A stretch of DNA of 64,000 nucleotides, taken from JAKAWQ01 sp963745975. GTDB taxonomy: Bacteria > Pseudomonadota > Alphaproteobacteria > Acetobacterales > Acetobacteraceae. The notes under the pieces were generated by a model, which saw only the letters and a list, made by a program, of their open reading frames with translations, was not told the DNA's origin and did not search any database. A program made the translations under genes and the position numbers. Shown piece after piece: positions 45,288 through 54,800 of this stretch. Positions within the stretch are counted from its first letter, which is position 1, and each line of letters begins with the position of its first letter. The stretch spans positions 62,001-126,000 of the forward strand of contig CAVUZJ010000013.1 in NCBI GenBank assembly GCA_963745975.1, in the 5' to 3' direction.

Positions 45288-46268
45288 ATGGCCGGGCGGA
45301 CATACGCGGTGTTCATCGACGGCGAGGCGGGGACGACGGGGCTCGACCTCCGCCGCCGCCTCGAGGCGATGGACGGGATCGCGCTCATCGGTCTGGCCGA
45401 TTCCGAGCGCAAGGACCCGGCCGCGCGGAAGCGGGCGATGGCGAAGGCCGATCTCGTGGCGCTCTGCCTGCCGGACGCGGCGGCGAGGGAATCGGTGGCG
45501 CTGGCCGACGCGCTCGGCGCGGCGGGGCCGAAGATCATCGACGCGAGCACGGCGCACCGGGTGGACCCGGCGTGGGTGTACGGCTTTGCCGAGATGGCGG
45601 AGGGGCAGGCGGGACGGATCGCCGGGGCGCGGCGGGTGAGCAACCCGGGCTGCTATCCGACCGGGGCGATCGCGCTGATCCGCCCGCTCGTCGATGCCGG
45701 GCTGCTGGCGGCGGACTATCCGGTGACGGTGCAGGCGGTGAGCGGCTATTCGGGCGGCGGGCGGAGCATGATCGGCGCGCACGAGGCGAGCGGCGGGCCG
45801 GCCTTCGAGCTCTACGGGCTTCATCTCACGCACAAGCACGTGCCGGAGCTCTTCCGCTATTCCGGGCTCGCGCGCCGGCCGATCTTCGTGCCCGCGGTCG
45901 GGCATTACCGGCAGGGGATGCTGGTCTCGGTGCCGCTCCATCTCGACCTGCTCGCGGGAAAGCCGCGCGCGGCCGACCTGGAAGCCGTGCTGCGGGAGCG
46001 CTATGCGGGCGAGCGGCTGGTTACCGTTGCGGCGGCGCCAGGAGACGGGCGGATCGAGCCCGAGGCGCTGAACGGGACGGACCGGCTCGAGCTTCGTGTC
46101 TTCGCCAACGAGGCGGAGCGCCAGGTTGTGCTGGTGGCGCTGCTCGACAATCTGGGCAAGGGCGCGGCGGGAGCGGCGGTGCAGAACATCGCCCTGATGC
46201 TCGGGCTTGCGGGCGCCGAGACGGCGCGCGAGGCGGTGTCGCGCGAGGAGGCGGGGCTCGATGCATGA
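45288..46268 (+). CDS. argC: N-acetyl-gamma-glutamyl-phosphate reductase
   Basis: This 326-residue cytoplasmic enzyme reduces N-acetylglutamyl phosphate to the semialdehyde in arginine synthesis. It has YAVFIDGEAGTTGLDLRRRL at the NADP site, KIIDASTAHRV, the active-site cysteine in VSNPGCYPTGAI near residue 125, and GGRSMIGAHEAS plus HLTHKHVPEL. It is the short type-2 form. ATG 45288 is preceded by GGAGGG; ATG 45276 and an upstream GTG are alternatives. Its end overlaps the gamma carbonic anhydrase start by 8 bp. Confidence 0.92.
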   Translation: MAGRTYAVFIDGEAGTTGLDLRRRLEAMDGIALIGLADSERKDPAARKRAMAKADLVALCLPDAAARESVALADALGAAGPKIIDASTAHRVDPAWVYGFAEMAEGQAGRIAGARRVSNPGCYPTGAIALIRPLVDAGLLAADYPVTVQAVSGYSGGGRSMIGAHEASGGPAFELYGLHLTHKHVPELFRYSGLARRPIFVPAVGHYRQGMLVSVPLHLDLLAGKPRAADLEAVLRERYAGERLVTVAAAPGDGRIEPEALNGTDRLELRVFANEAERQVVLVALLDNLGKGAAGAAVQNIALMLGLAGAETAREAVSREEAGLDA

Positions 46269-46827
46269 GATGACGTTGGGGTCTGTCGTGCCGGCGGGCG
46301 CGGGACCGCTCTACAGGTTCGAGGGCGTGGCGCCCAAGGTCGCGCCGGACGCCTTCATCGCAGCGACCGCGGCGGTGATCGGCGATGTCGTCATCGGCGA
46401 GCGATCCAGCGTCTGGTTTCATTGCGTGGTACGCGGCGATACGCACTTCATCCGCGTCGGCGCGCGCACGAACATCCAGGACGGCACGATCGTGCACGTC
46501 GCAACCGGGCGCTTTCCCTGCCTGATCGGCGATGACGTGTCGATCGGGCACGCGGCGATCGTGCATGCCTGCACGCTCGAGAACTGGGCATTCGTCGGCA
46601 TGGGCGCGACGGTGCTCGACGGCGCGGTGATCGAGGAGGGCGGGATGCTCGGCGCCGGCGGATTGCTGGCGCCGGGCAAGCGGATCGGCCGCAACGAGCT
46701 CTGGGTGGGCCAGCCCGCGCGCAAGGTGCGGGTGATGAGCCGGGAGGAGCGGGCGGAGTTCGATGAGATCGCGGCCCATTACGCGGAACTCGGGGCGCGG
46801 TATGGCGCCGCATTCGGGGCGGCGTAA
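46261..46827 (+). CDS. Gamma carbonic anhydrase family protein
   Basis: This 188-residue protein is a left-handed beta-helix hexapeptide-repeat protein of the gamma carbonic anhydrase/PaaY type. Zinc ligand positions are visible: IQDGTIVH and IGHAAIVHAC give three histidines, and the RGDTHFIRVGARTNIQDG stretch gives the structural Arg/Asp. The repeats run from about residue 35 to 145. It is probably a cytoplasmic trimer hydrating CO2 or a related acetyltransferase-like scaffold. The start overlaps argC. Confidence 0.87.
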   Translation: MHEMTLGSVVPAGAGPLYRFEGVAPKVAPDAFIAATAAVIGDVVIGERSSVWFHCVVRGDTHFIRVGARTNIQDGTIVHVATGRFPCLIGDDVSIGHAAIVHACTLENWAFVGMGATVLDGAVIEEGGMLGAGGLLAPGKRIGRNELWVGQPARKVRVMSREERAEFDEIAAHYAELGARYGAAFGAA

Positions 46828-46856
46828 GGCGTGAGGGAAGGCGAGGTGAGAAGGCG

Positions 46857-47414
46857 ATGAGGCGCGGGGCGCTCTTCCTCGCGGCCGCGCTGGCGCTCGC
46901 CGCCTGCGCGCCGACGCCGCCGCCTTCGACGGCGCAGTTGCCGCCGGGCGCGTTCGGCGGCAATGACGATAACGGCATCATGGCGATCAATATCGCCGAT
47001 TGGGCGTTCTCCAATCCGGCCCGCACGCACGGCAACCCGATCGACGCGGTGCGCGCCGTACTCGCGATCGAGTACCTGGCGGGCCAGCTCTCTTCCAGCC
47101 CGCGCTGGACCTACATGTCCGAGCTCACCAAGCTCGAGATGCTGCAGGCGCGCCAGGAAGTGCGCGCTGCGCTCGGCATCGCGCCGGATGCGCCCTCGCA
47201 GGCGGTGGCGAACGCGCTGCTGGTGCTTTCGACGAACCCGACGCCGGCGGTCGCGGAGGAAGTGCTGCGGGCGCCGGTCTTCACGCTGCCCCCGGCAGAA
47301 ACCCTGGCGCGGATCGACAACCTGCCCTATCTGCCGATGGCCAACCTGGCGAGCCACCGTGCGAGCGGACAGGAATATCCCTCCGACGGACCGAGCTGCT
47401 TCGCCTGCGGATGA
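46857..47414 (+). CDS. Hypothetical lipoprotein
   Basis: This 185-residue protein has a lipoprotein signal (MRRGALFLAAALALAACAPT) with the lipobox LAAC, so it is likely anchored in a membrane facing the periplasm. The rest is largely alpha-helical and contains AINIADWAFSNPARTHGNP and AVLAIEYLAGQL; I do not recognise the family with confidence. Two more cysteines are at the very C-terminus (SCFACG). Its stop overlaps the start of the aldo/keto reductase gene by ATGA, suggesting coupling. Function unknown. Confidence 0.78.
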   Translation: MRRGALFLAAALALAACAPTPPPSTAQLPPGAFGGNDDNGIMAINIADWAFSNPARTHGNPIDAVRAVLAIEYLAGQLSSSPRWTYMSELTKLEMLQARQEVRAALGIAPDAPSQAVANALLVLSTNPTPAVAEEVLRAPVFTLPPAETLARIDNLPYLPMANLASHRASGQEYPSDGPSCFACG

Positions 47415-48390
47415 AAACCGCGCGCTCGTTCCGCCGGGCCTCGGGCTCGGGGGCGCGCCGCTTGGCAATCTCTTCTCCGCGGTAAGCGAGGGCGAGGCCG
47501 AAGCGACGATCGCCGCCGCTTGGGACGCGGGCGTGCGCTATTTCGACACTGCGCCGCTCTACGGGGCCGGACTTTCCGAGCACCGGTTGGGCGCGTTCTT
47601 GCGCCGGCGGCCGCGCGATGCCTTCGTGCTCTCGACCAAGGTCGGGCGCCTGCTCGACCCGGATCCCGCGCAAGGGCGCGAGCAGGCCGGGTATGTCGCG
47701 GCGCTTCCGTTCCGGGTACGGTTCGATTATTCGGAGGAGGGGGCGCGGCGCTCGCTCCGCGAGAGCCTCCAGCGGCTCGGCCTCGCCCGGATCGATATCG
47801 CCTGGATCCACGACCCGGCGGAAGACACGCACGGCACGGAATGGAGAACCGTCTTCGCCGAGGCGATGGCGGGCGCGGCGCGGGCGCTTGCGGCGATGAA
47901 GGGGGAGGGGACGATCGGGGCCTGGGGCCTCGGCGTCAACCGCATCGAGCCCTGCCTGCTGGCGCTCGATGAGGCGGCGCCCGATCTATTTTTGCTCGCG
48001 GGGCGCTATACGCTGCTCGAGACGAGCGCGCTCGACGAACTCTTCCCCGCCTGCGCCGAGCGCGGGGTCGGCGTGGTGGTGGGCGGACCATACAATTCGG
48101 GCCTGCTCGCGGGCGGCACGACCTTCGATTACCGCGCGGCGCCCGGGCCGATGCTCGAGCGGCGGGCGCGGATCGGCGCCTGCTGCGAACGGTTCGGCGT
48201 TGCGATGAAGGCGGCGGCGCTTCAGTTCGCCGCCGCGCATCCGGTCGTTGCCGCGGTGATCGCCGGCGCGCGGACCGCCGATGAGATGCGCGAGAATGCC
48301 GCGATGATGAAGCGGCCAATCCCGTCGGAGTTCTGGGCCGGGCTCAAGGAGGAGGGGCTGATCCCGGCGGATGCCCCGGTGCCGGAATGA
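47411..48390 (+). pseudogene. Aldo/keto reductase, probable one-base frameshift after the start
   Basis: The body, from about 47425, is an aldo/keto reductase of about 325 residues: LGLGGAPLGNLFS, DAGVRYFDTAPLYGAG with the catalytic Asp and Tyr, LSTKVGRLL with the Lys, and IAWIHDP with the His. It looks like the D-threo-aldose 1-dehydrogenase/pyridoxal 4-dehydrogenase subgroup. That frame has no start codon nearby, whereas ATG 47411, which forms an ATGA overlap with the previous gene, is one base out of frame. One more A in the AAAA run would give MKNRALVPPGLGLGG. A single-base indel is therefore likely. Confidence 0.8.
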
Positions 48391-48478
48391 CAGGTGCGGC
48401 CGAATTCGACGGCAAGAGACGGATGGCGGGCGAGATGCGGGTCTGCTCACGTGCGGCAGCAGGAAAGAGGAGGGACCT

Positions 48479-48946
48479 TTGAAATTTCGTATCACCGGCC
48501 TCGCGCCCGAGCCGTTCCAGCCCCTGTTCGGACTACCCGATGCCGAGCTGGCCAAGCGTGGGGTGAAGCGCTACGTCGCGGATGCGACGCCGGGATTTCC
48601 CTGCCGAATCGAGATGCGCGATGCCGAGCCGGGCGAGACGCTGCTTCTGCTCAATCACACCTGCCAGCCGGCGGACACGCCCTATCGCGCCTCGCACGCC
48701 ATTTTCGTGCGCGAGGGTGCGACGACAATTTTCGACCAGGTCGACGAGGTGCCCGAGGTCATGCGCGTGAGGCTGCTCTCGCTGCGCGCGTATGATGCGA
48801 TCGGCATGATGCTCGGTGCGGACGTTGTCGAGGGTGCGGACATCGAGACGCTGATCGCGCGGCTGTTTGCCAACGAGGGGGTGAGCTACATCCACGCTCA
48901 CAATGCCAAGCGGGGTTGCTACTCCGGGCGGATCGATCGGGCGTAG
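48479..48946 (+). CDS. DUF1203 domain protein
   Basis: This 155-residue cytoplasmic protein matches DUF1203: FRITGLAPEPFQPLFGLPD, FPCRIEMRDAEPGETLLLLNH and PYRASHAIFVREGA, ending with IHAHNAKRGCYSGRIDRA. Function is unknown. The start is TTG at 48479, chosen because the strong ribosome site AGGAAAGAGGAGGG lies just before it and it coincides with the conserved N-terminus. It is convergent with the F0 operon; a cluster of hairpins fills the 206 bp between them. Confidence 0.83.
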   Translation: MKFRITGLAPEPFQPLFGLPDAELAKRGVKRYVADATPGFPCRIEMRDAEPGETLLLLNHTCQPADTPYRASHAIFVREGATTIFDQVDEVPEVMRVRLLSLRAYDAIGMMLGADVVEGADIETLIARLFANEGVSYIHAHNAKRGCYSGRIDRA

Positions 48947-48952
48947 AAAAGA

Positions 48953-49147
48953 CCAGGGGGACGCTGTCCCCCTGGACCCCCTGGCAAAGGCGGAGCCTTT
49001 GCAATCCATTCGCTTGGCGGCGGCAGAGAGCGGTTTGGGCAAAGCGCGAAACGCGCTTTGCCCAAACCGCTCTCTGCCGCCGCCAAAACGAACGGGTTCC
49101 AAGGGCTCGCCCTTGGCGGGGGTTCCAAGGGGGCAGAGCCCCCTTGG
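48953..49147. repeat. Array of five hairpins including a 35-bp perfect palindrome
   Basis: Five inverted repeats follow one another. H1: 10-bp arms CCAGGGGGAC/GTCCCCCTGG at 48953-48975. H2: GCAAAGGC/GCCTTTGC at 48984-49002. H3: perfect 35-bp arms at 49014-49048 and 49052-49086 with an AAA loop. H4: CCAAGGGC/GCCCTTGG at 49099-49116. H5: CCAAGGGGGC/GCCCCCTTGG at 49125-49147. The array lies between convergent genes, so bidirectional termination is likely. H4 and H5 have relatives at 29077-29095 and 59454-59472, which shows a dispersed palindrome family. The size of H3 is far beyond a normal terminator. Confidence 0.92.
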
Positions 49148-49152
49148 CCTTG

Positions 49153-49677
49153 CTACGCGACCTTGCGGGTGAGGGCGGCGGGGAGGGTGGCGATCGCGTG
49201 ATTGATGAGGGCGGCGTCGGCCGCTTCGTCGAGCTCGCGGCGGATGACTTCGGCAGCGACCCGGGTTGCGATATCGGTAGCGGCGATGCGCACGTCGGTG
49301 ATGGCGGCCTTCTCGGCCGCGGCGATGCGCTCGATCGCCATCCGTTCGCGCCGGTGTGCGGCTTCCTCGGCGTCCGAAGCGGCGGCGGCCGCTATGCGTT
49401 CGGCCTCGGCCTTGGCGGCTTCGAGCAGCGTGTGGGCCTCGGCGAGGGCGGCCTCGCGGCGCGATGCCGCGTCCTTCAGCATTGCCTCGGCTTCCTGGCG
49501 CAGCCGGCTCGCCTCGTCGAGCTCGGCGCGGATCGCCGCGGCGCGGGCGTCGAGCATGCCGGCGGCGACCGACCAGAGGCGCTTGCCGAAGAGCACGAAG
49601 AAGATGACGAAGGCGATGAAGACCCAGAAGACCGACTGGACGAAAGGCGAGACCAAGAGTGAGAAAGTCGTGACCAT
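49153..49677 (-). CDS. atpF: ATP synthase F0 subunit b
   Basis: This 174-residue peripheral-stalk subunit has one N-terminal membrane helix (VQSVFWVFIAFVIFFVLF) and a long alanine- and glutamate-rich helix (about 35-170) that dimerises with b'. The FGKRLWSVAAGMLDARAAAI segment is typical. It is the last gene of the F0 operon, 20 bp after b'. It ends 6 bp before the hairpin array. Confidence 0.9.
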   Translation of the reverse strand: MVTTFSLLVSPFVQSVFWVFIAFVIFFVLFGKRLWSVAAGMLDARAAAIRAELDEASRLRQEAEAMLKDAASRREAALAEAHTLLEAAKAEAERIAAAAASDAEEAAHRRERMAIERIAAAEKAAITDVRIAATDIATRVAAEVIRRELDEAADAALINHAIATLPAALTRKVA

Positions 49678-49697
49678 TGTGCTTAACCCTGGCGCGC

Positions 49698-50282
49698 TTA
49701 AGCCTGGCGTGGGGAGAGGGCGGCGTCGAGTGCGGCGTCGAGCGTCGCGGGTGCGGGCGGGCGGCCGGTGAGCCGCTCGATCATCGCGCGTGCGGCCTCG
49801 CTCGACACTTCGCGCAAGGCGCCCATGGCGTCCCTGCGTGCGGCGTTGATGCGGGCCTCGGCGGCGCGAAGCTCGGTCTCGAGCCGCTCGTTCAGTGCGG
49901 CTGCCTGGCGCGCGGCGGCCTCGCGCGCCGCCCGCGCCGCTTGCGCGATCTCGGCCTGCGCTTCGGCCCGCGCGTTGCGGGTGGCGGCCAGAAGCTCGGC
50001 CACCGCGGCGTCGGCTTCGGCCTTGGCGGATTTCGCCGTGTCGAGATCGGCGGCGATGCGCCGCGCCCGCTCCTCGAGCACCGAGCCCACCTGCGGCAGC
50101 GCCCAGCGCGAGAGCAGGAGGTAGAGCACGAGGAAGATGAGCACCAGCCAGACGACCTGGGCGGTGGTCAGTTCGTTGCCGAACTGGAACTGCGGCATGC
50201 CGCCCGTCTCCGCGGCCCAGGCGCCTGCCGGGGCGAGCGCGAGCGCCGCGGCGAGGGGCCAGGAACGGAGGATGCGGCGCAT
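49698..50282 (-). CDS. atpF': ATP synthase F0 subunit b'
   Basis: This 194-residue second b-type subunit has an N-terminal signal-like segment (WPLAAALALAPAGAWA), a membrane helix (VVWLVLIFLVLYLLLSRWAL) and a coiled-coil helix rich in Ala, Arg and Glu. The sequence MPQFQFGNELTTAQVVWLVL is the usual start of alphaproteobacterial b'. Split b/b' is characteristic of alphaproteobacteria and phototrophs. It lies 8 bp after subunit c and 20 bp before b. Confidence 0.9.
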   Translation of the reverse strand: MRRILRSWPLAAALALAPAGAWAAETGGMPQFQFGNELTTAQVVWLVLIFLVLYLLLSRWALPQVGSVLEERARRIAADLDTAKSAKAEADAAVAELLAATRNARAEAQAEIAQAARAAREAAARQAAALNERLETELRAAEARINAARRDAMGALREVSSEAARAMIERLTGRPPAPATLDAALDAALSPRQA

Positions 50283-50290
50283 GGAGAGGA

Positions 50291-50527
50291 TCAGCCGAAG
50301 AGGATGAGGAACGAGATGAGGAGGGCGTAGAGCGCCACCGCCTCGGTGAGCGCGAAGCCGAGAATGCCGAGGCCGAAGACCTGATCGCGCGAGGCCGGGT
50401 TGCGCGCGACGCTGTTCACCAGGGCGGCGAAGATCTGCCCGATGCCGACGCCGGCGCCGGCAACGCCGATCGCGGCAAGGCCCGCTCCGATATCCCTCGC
50501 CAGGATGGCGGCGGTCGCTGGGTTCAT
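50291..50527 (-). CDS. atpE: ATP synthase F0 subunit c
   Basis: This 78-residue proteolipid forms the proton-driven rotor ring. It has two membrane helices, the first glycine-rich (IGAGLAAIGVAGAGVGIGQI), a polar loop RNPASRDQV, and a second helix with the proton-carrying glutamate in ALTEAVALYALLISF. The length is normal. ATG 50527 is preceded by AAGGAACCCCC. It sits between subunits a and b'. Confidence 0.95.
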   Translation of the reverse strand: MNPATAAILARDIGAGLAAIGVAGAGVGIGQIFAALVNSVARNPASRDQVFGLGILGFALTEAVALYALLISFLILFG

Positions 50528-50555
50528 GTCAGGGGGTTCCTTTCGGTGGGACGGA

Positions 50556-51311
50556 TCAGTGCAGATGCACCGCATCGTGCAGGTAGAGGCAGGTGAGCAC
50601 GGCGAAGACGTAGGCCTGGAGCCCGGCCACGAGCAGCTCGAAGCCGACCAGCACCACGTTGATGGCGAGCGGGATCACCGCGGCGGCGATGCCGACGAGG
50701 CCGAGGGCGGCCGCGACGATCAGCATGAAGCCCGCGAAGACCTCCCAGAGCACGTGGCCGGCCACGATGTTGGCGAAAAGTCGGATCGAGAGCGAAACAG
50801 GCCGCGAGAGGAAGGTGAGGATCTCGATCGGCACGAGCACCGGGGCGATGAGCTTGGGCGCGCCGGGGGGCACGAAGTAGGTGAAGAAGCGGAGCTTATG
50901 CTTGACGAGCCCGACGATGATCGAGAGCGCGAAGACGATGACGGCGAGGGCGGCGGTGACCGCGATGTGGCTCGTGAAGGCGAAGAAATAGGGGAAGAGG
51001 CCGACCAGGTTGCCGAAGAGGATGAAGAAGAAGAGCGTGAAGACGAAGGGGAAGAAGGGCTTCCATCCCTCGCCGATGATGTCCTCGCAGAGGCGGGCGA
51101 TGAACTCGTACCCCATCTCGGCCGCGGCTTGCGTGCGCGCGGGAACGATCGCGCGGGCGCGCATGCCGTAGCCGAAGAGGGCGAGCACCAGCACGGCGGT
51201 CAGCACCATCATCAGGTTGGCATTGGTGAAGTTCACCGAGGCGCCGATGGGGCCGAGGCTGGTCGCCAGCCGGAACTGGCCCAGAGCGTCGATCGAGGGT
51301 CCTGCCGCCAC
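50556..51311 (-). CDS. atpB: ATP synthase F0 subunit a
   Basis: This is the 251-residue proton-channel subunit. It has about five to six membrane helices, with the essential arginine in VSLSIRLFANIVAGH (near 179) and the C-terminal VLVGFELLVAGLQAYVFAVL. The start is GTG at 51311, near the end of a purine-rich GGGAGACGGG. It follows atpI by 55 bp and precedes subunit c by 28 bp. Confidence 0.94.
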   Translation of the reverse strand: MAAGPSIDALGQFRLATSLGPIGASVNFTNANLMMVLTAVLVLALFGYGMRARAIVPARTQAAAEMGYEFIARLCEDIIGEGWKPFFPFVFTLFFFILFGNLVGLFPYFFAFTSHIAVTAALAVIVFALSIIVGLVKHKLRFFTYFVPPGAPKLIAPVLVPIEILTFLSRPVSLSIRLFANIVAGHVLWEVFAGFMLIVAAALGLVGIAAAVIPLAINVVLVGFELLVAGLQAYVFAVLTCLYLHDAVHLH

Positions 51312-51366
51312 CCGTTCCCGTCTCCCCGAAGCGCGCGGCCCTGCCGGACCGCGACCGATCTTTCGG

Positions 51367-51705
51367 CTATTCCCCCGATCCTTTGGACCGGGGCCGATGC
51401 TCGTGTTGCGGCTTGAAGAGACGCCACACGTTCAGAACCCCCGCCGCCGCGCCGAGCACGACGAAGAGCAGGAGCAGCCATGGCTTGGTGCCGAGCCAGC
51501 GATCGAGCGACCAGCCGATGGCCAGCGCCACCACCATCGCCGCGACCATCTCGCCGGCCACCCGGAACGCCATCGCGAGCGGGCGTTCCGCCCAGCCAAG
51601 GCCCTCCGCTTTTTTCGGCGGCGCGGTCTCGAGTCCGGACCTCTCCCGGGCAGCCCGAAGCCGCTCCTCGAAGGAGGGGTCCGGTCCGGCCGGTCGCTCG
51701 GCCAT
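51367..51705 (-). CDS. atpI: ATP synthase subunit I / AtpZ-like assembly protein
   Basis: This 112-residue protein begins with a charged cytoplasmic stretch (MAERPAGPDPSFEERLRAAR) and has two membrane helices (AMAFRVAGEMVAAMVVALAIG and WLLLLFVVLGAAAGVLNVWR). The GWSLDRWLGTKPWLLL loop is typical of AtpI/AtpZ proteins, which help assemble the c-ring and may conduct magnesium. It heads the F0 operon. The ATG at 51705 follows GGAGA. Confidence 0.87.
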   Translation of the reverse strand: MAERPAGPDPSFEERLRAARERSGLETAPPKKAEGLGWAERPLAMAFRVAGEMVAAMVVALAIGWSLDRWLGTKPWLLLLFVVLGAAAGVLNVWRLFKPQHEHRPRSKGSGE

Positions 51706-51748
51706 GGGCTCTCCTCCGCAAAGCCGCGCCTTGGCGGAAAGCGCCGGC

Positions 51749-51777
51749 TTGGTAACGACGGCGTCCCCGAGTGTCAA
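51749..51777 (-). promoter_or_regulatory. Likely sigma-70-type promoter of the F0 operon
   Basis: On the minus strand a perfect -35 box TTGACA (51777-51772) is followed after 17 bp by TACCAA (51754-51749). The predicted start would lie about 35 bp before the atpI ATG. It is in the 106-bp gap between smc and atpI, so the ATP synthase genes can be transcribed independently of smc. Confidence 0.5.
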
Positions 51778-51811
51778 GGACGCGGGGGTTGGTGGCGCGT
51801 GCTTCGCGCCG

Positions 51812-54800
51812 CTATTCGGCGGCCATGCGCGGCGGGTCCGCCATCTCGCGCGCCTCGGCGAGAGCGACGGAGAGAAGGCGCGAGATTCCGCGCTCCTGCA
51901 TGGTGACGCCGTAGAGCCGGTCCATGCGCGCCATGGTCAGCGGATGGTGCGTGGCGATCATCATCCGCGTGCCGCATTCGCGCACCACGTCCTCGACGAG
52001 GCGGCAGAAGCGCTCGACATTGATGTCGTCGAGCGGCGCATCGACCTCGTCGAGCACGGCGATCGGGGCGGGGTTGCAGCGGAAGACGGCGAAGATCAGC
52101 GAGAGCGCCACCAGCGCCTGCTCGCCGCCGGAGAGCAGCGAGAGCTGGGCGAGCTTCTTGCCCGGCGGCTGGACGTAGATCTCGAGCCCGGCGGCGAGCG
52201 GATCGTCCGAGCCGACGAGGGCGAGATGGGCGCGCCCGCCGCCGAACATGCGGGCGAAGAGCGCCTGGAAGTGCTTGTCGACCTCGGCGAAGATCGCGGA
52301 GAGGCGCGCGCGGCCCTCGCGGTTGATGTGGCCGACCGAGCCGCGCAGCTTGGCGATCGCGGTGGTGAGCTCCGCGCTCTCGCGGACGATCCCGTTGATG
52401 CGTTCCTCGACCTCGGCGGCCTCGATCTCGGCGCGCAGATTGACCGGGCCCATGGCCTCGCGCTCGCGGAGCAGGCGCTCGAGGCGGCGGCGGGCCGTCT
52501 CCTCGGCCTCGGGGCCGCGGTCCGGCGTGGCGGGGTCGGGTGCGGCGGGGAGGGTGAAGTCGGCGCCGAGGCGCTCGCGGATGCGGAGATCGAGCGAAGC
52601 GAGCGCGGCGTCGGCCTGGGAGAGCGCGGCCTCCGCCCTGAGGAGAAGCTCGCGGACGGCCGCGAGCTTGCGCTCGGCGCCGCGGGCGGCGCGGTCCTCG
52701 GCGGCCGCCTCGGCCTCGGCGGCGGTGAGGGCGGCGGCGGCGTCGCGATGGCGGGATTCGGCGGCGTCGAGGGCGCTGATCGCCGCCCGCTCCTTGAGCG
52801 CGAGCGCTTCGGGCTGGGCGGCGAGAGATTCGTGCTCGGCGAGCGACTGGGCGCGGCGGAGGGCGAGCTCGCGGGCGCGCGCGCTTGCGGCGGTGCGGCG
52901 CTCGGCCCAGCCGGATTCTTCGGCGGCGATCGCCTCGCGGCGGGCGGCGAGGGCGGCGGCGCGCTCGGCGATCGCGGCCTGCTCGGCGCGGAGGCCGGCC
53001 TCCCGGGCGCGGGCGGCGGCGAGAAGGCGCCGGGCGACCTCGAGGGCTTCGCGCGCGGCGGCGGGGTCGGGAAGGGCGGCGCGCTCGGCTTCGAGGCGGG
53101 CAAGCGTGGCCTCGAGCTCCGCGATGTCGGTGGCGAGGCGCCCGATCTGCTCGGCAAGCGCGTCGAGCCTGCCGGCGGCGGCGGCGGCCTCGCGGCGGAG
53201 CGCCTCGCCCGTGGTCTTGAGCGCCTGGAGGCGGCGCTCGGCGTCGCGGCGGGCCTGCTCGGCGGCGGTCGCGGCGGCGAGCGCCGCGCGCTCGGCAGCG
53301 GCGAGGCTTTCCTGGGCGGCGCGGGCGGCCGAGGCGGCGGTTTCGGCGGCGGCGAGCCGGCGGCGGACGGCGGCGAGGCGGTTGCGCTCGGCGAGGCGGA
53401 CCGCGGTGGCGCTCTTCGTGCCGGGCGGGACCGAATAGCCGTCCCAGCGCCAGAGGCCGCCCTCGCGCGAGACGAGGGCCTGGCCGGGAAGAAGGGATTC
53501 CTGGAGGCGGGCCGCGTCGTCCGAGGCCTCGACGAGGCCGATGAAGGCGAGCGCGCGGGCGAGCGCGGGCGGGGCCGAAAGGAGGGTTTCGAGCGCGGCG
53601 GCGGCGGGGGGAAGCGAGGGCGGATCGGCGAGCGGGGGGAGCGCGCGCCAGCGGGCGGCATCGGCCTCGAGCGCATCGCCGAGGGCGGCGGCGAGCGGGG
53701 CTTCGAGGCCGGGGGGAACGGCGAGGCGGTCGGCGAGGCCGTTGGCGAGCGCGGATCCGCCCGCCGTAAGAACGGCGGCGAGGGCCTCGGCCTCGGCGGC
53801 GAGGCCGGCGCGCTCGGCCTCGGCGGCGGCCAGTACGGTACGGGCGCGCTCGTGGGCGGCGGCGGCTTGCTCGCGCTCGGCCTCGCGCTGCTCGCGGGCG
53901 GCGCGGGTCTCGGCGGCGGTGCCGTCGGCGGCCAATTCGGCGGCCTCGGCCTCGGCGAGGCGGGCGGGATCGGGGCGGGCGGCGGTGAGGCGCTCGCGCT
54001 CGCGTTCAAGGCGGGCGCGCTCCTCGCCGAGCCGGGCAAGGCGCTCGCTGGTGCGGGCGCGCTCGGCCTCGAGCGCGCCGGCGCGGGCGGCGCGCGAGGC
54101 GGCTTCGTCGGCGGCTTCGTCCGCGGATTTTTCGGCGTGAGCCGCCTCCGCCGAAGCGGCGGCGAGGGCGGCGGCGATGGCGGAAGCGCGGTCGGGCTCG
54201 GCGGCGGCGGATGCGGCGAGGTCTTCGCTTTCGGCGGCGAGGCGGGCGAGCGCGGCCTCGGCGTCGGCGGCGAGGGCGGCGGAGTGGGAGAGATCGCGCT
54301 CGAGCTCGGCAAGACGCGCCTCGGCGGCGGCGAGAGCGGAGCGGGCGCGCGCGGCCTCGGCCTCGATCTGCTCGCGGGCGAGCCGCGTGCGCTCGAGCGC
54401 GGTGCGCTGGGCGGCTTCGGCGTCCCGCTGGGCGGGCAGGAGGGCGGCGAGGCCGGTGGCGCGGGAGCTTGCGGCGGTGGCCTCGCGGGTCGCCTCGGCG
54501 AGCGCGGCGCGGGCGGCGTTAAGCTCGGCAAGGGCGGCTTCGTGGGCGGCGAGGGCGCGCGCCTTCTCGATCGCCAGGAGGTCCGCCTCCGCGGCACGGA
54601 TCGCGCCGCCGAGATTGCGATAGCGGCTCGCCTGGCGCGCCTGGCGCTTGAGGCCGGCGAGCTGCTCCTCGAGCCCGGCCTTGAGCTCGTCGGCGCGGGC
54701 GAGGTTGGCCTCGGCCGCCTGGAGCTTGAGCTCGGCCTCGTGGCGGCGGGCGTGCAGGCCGGTGATGCCGGCGGCCTCCTCGAGCAGCGCGCGGCGCTCC

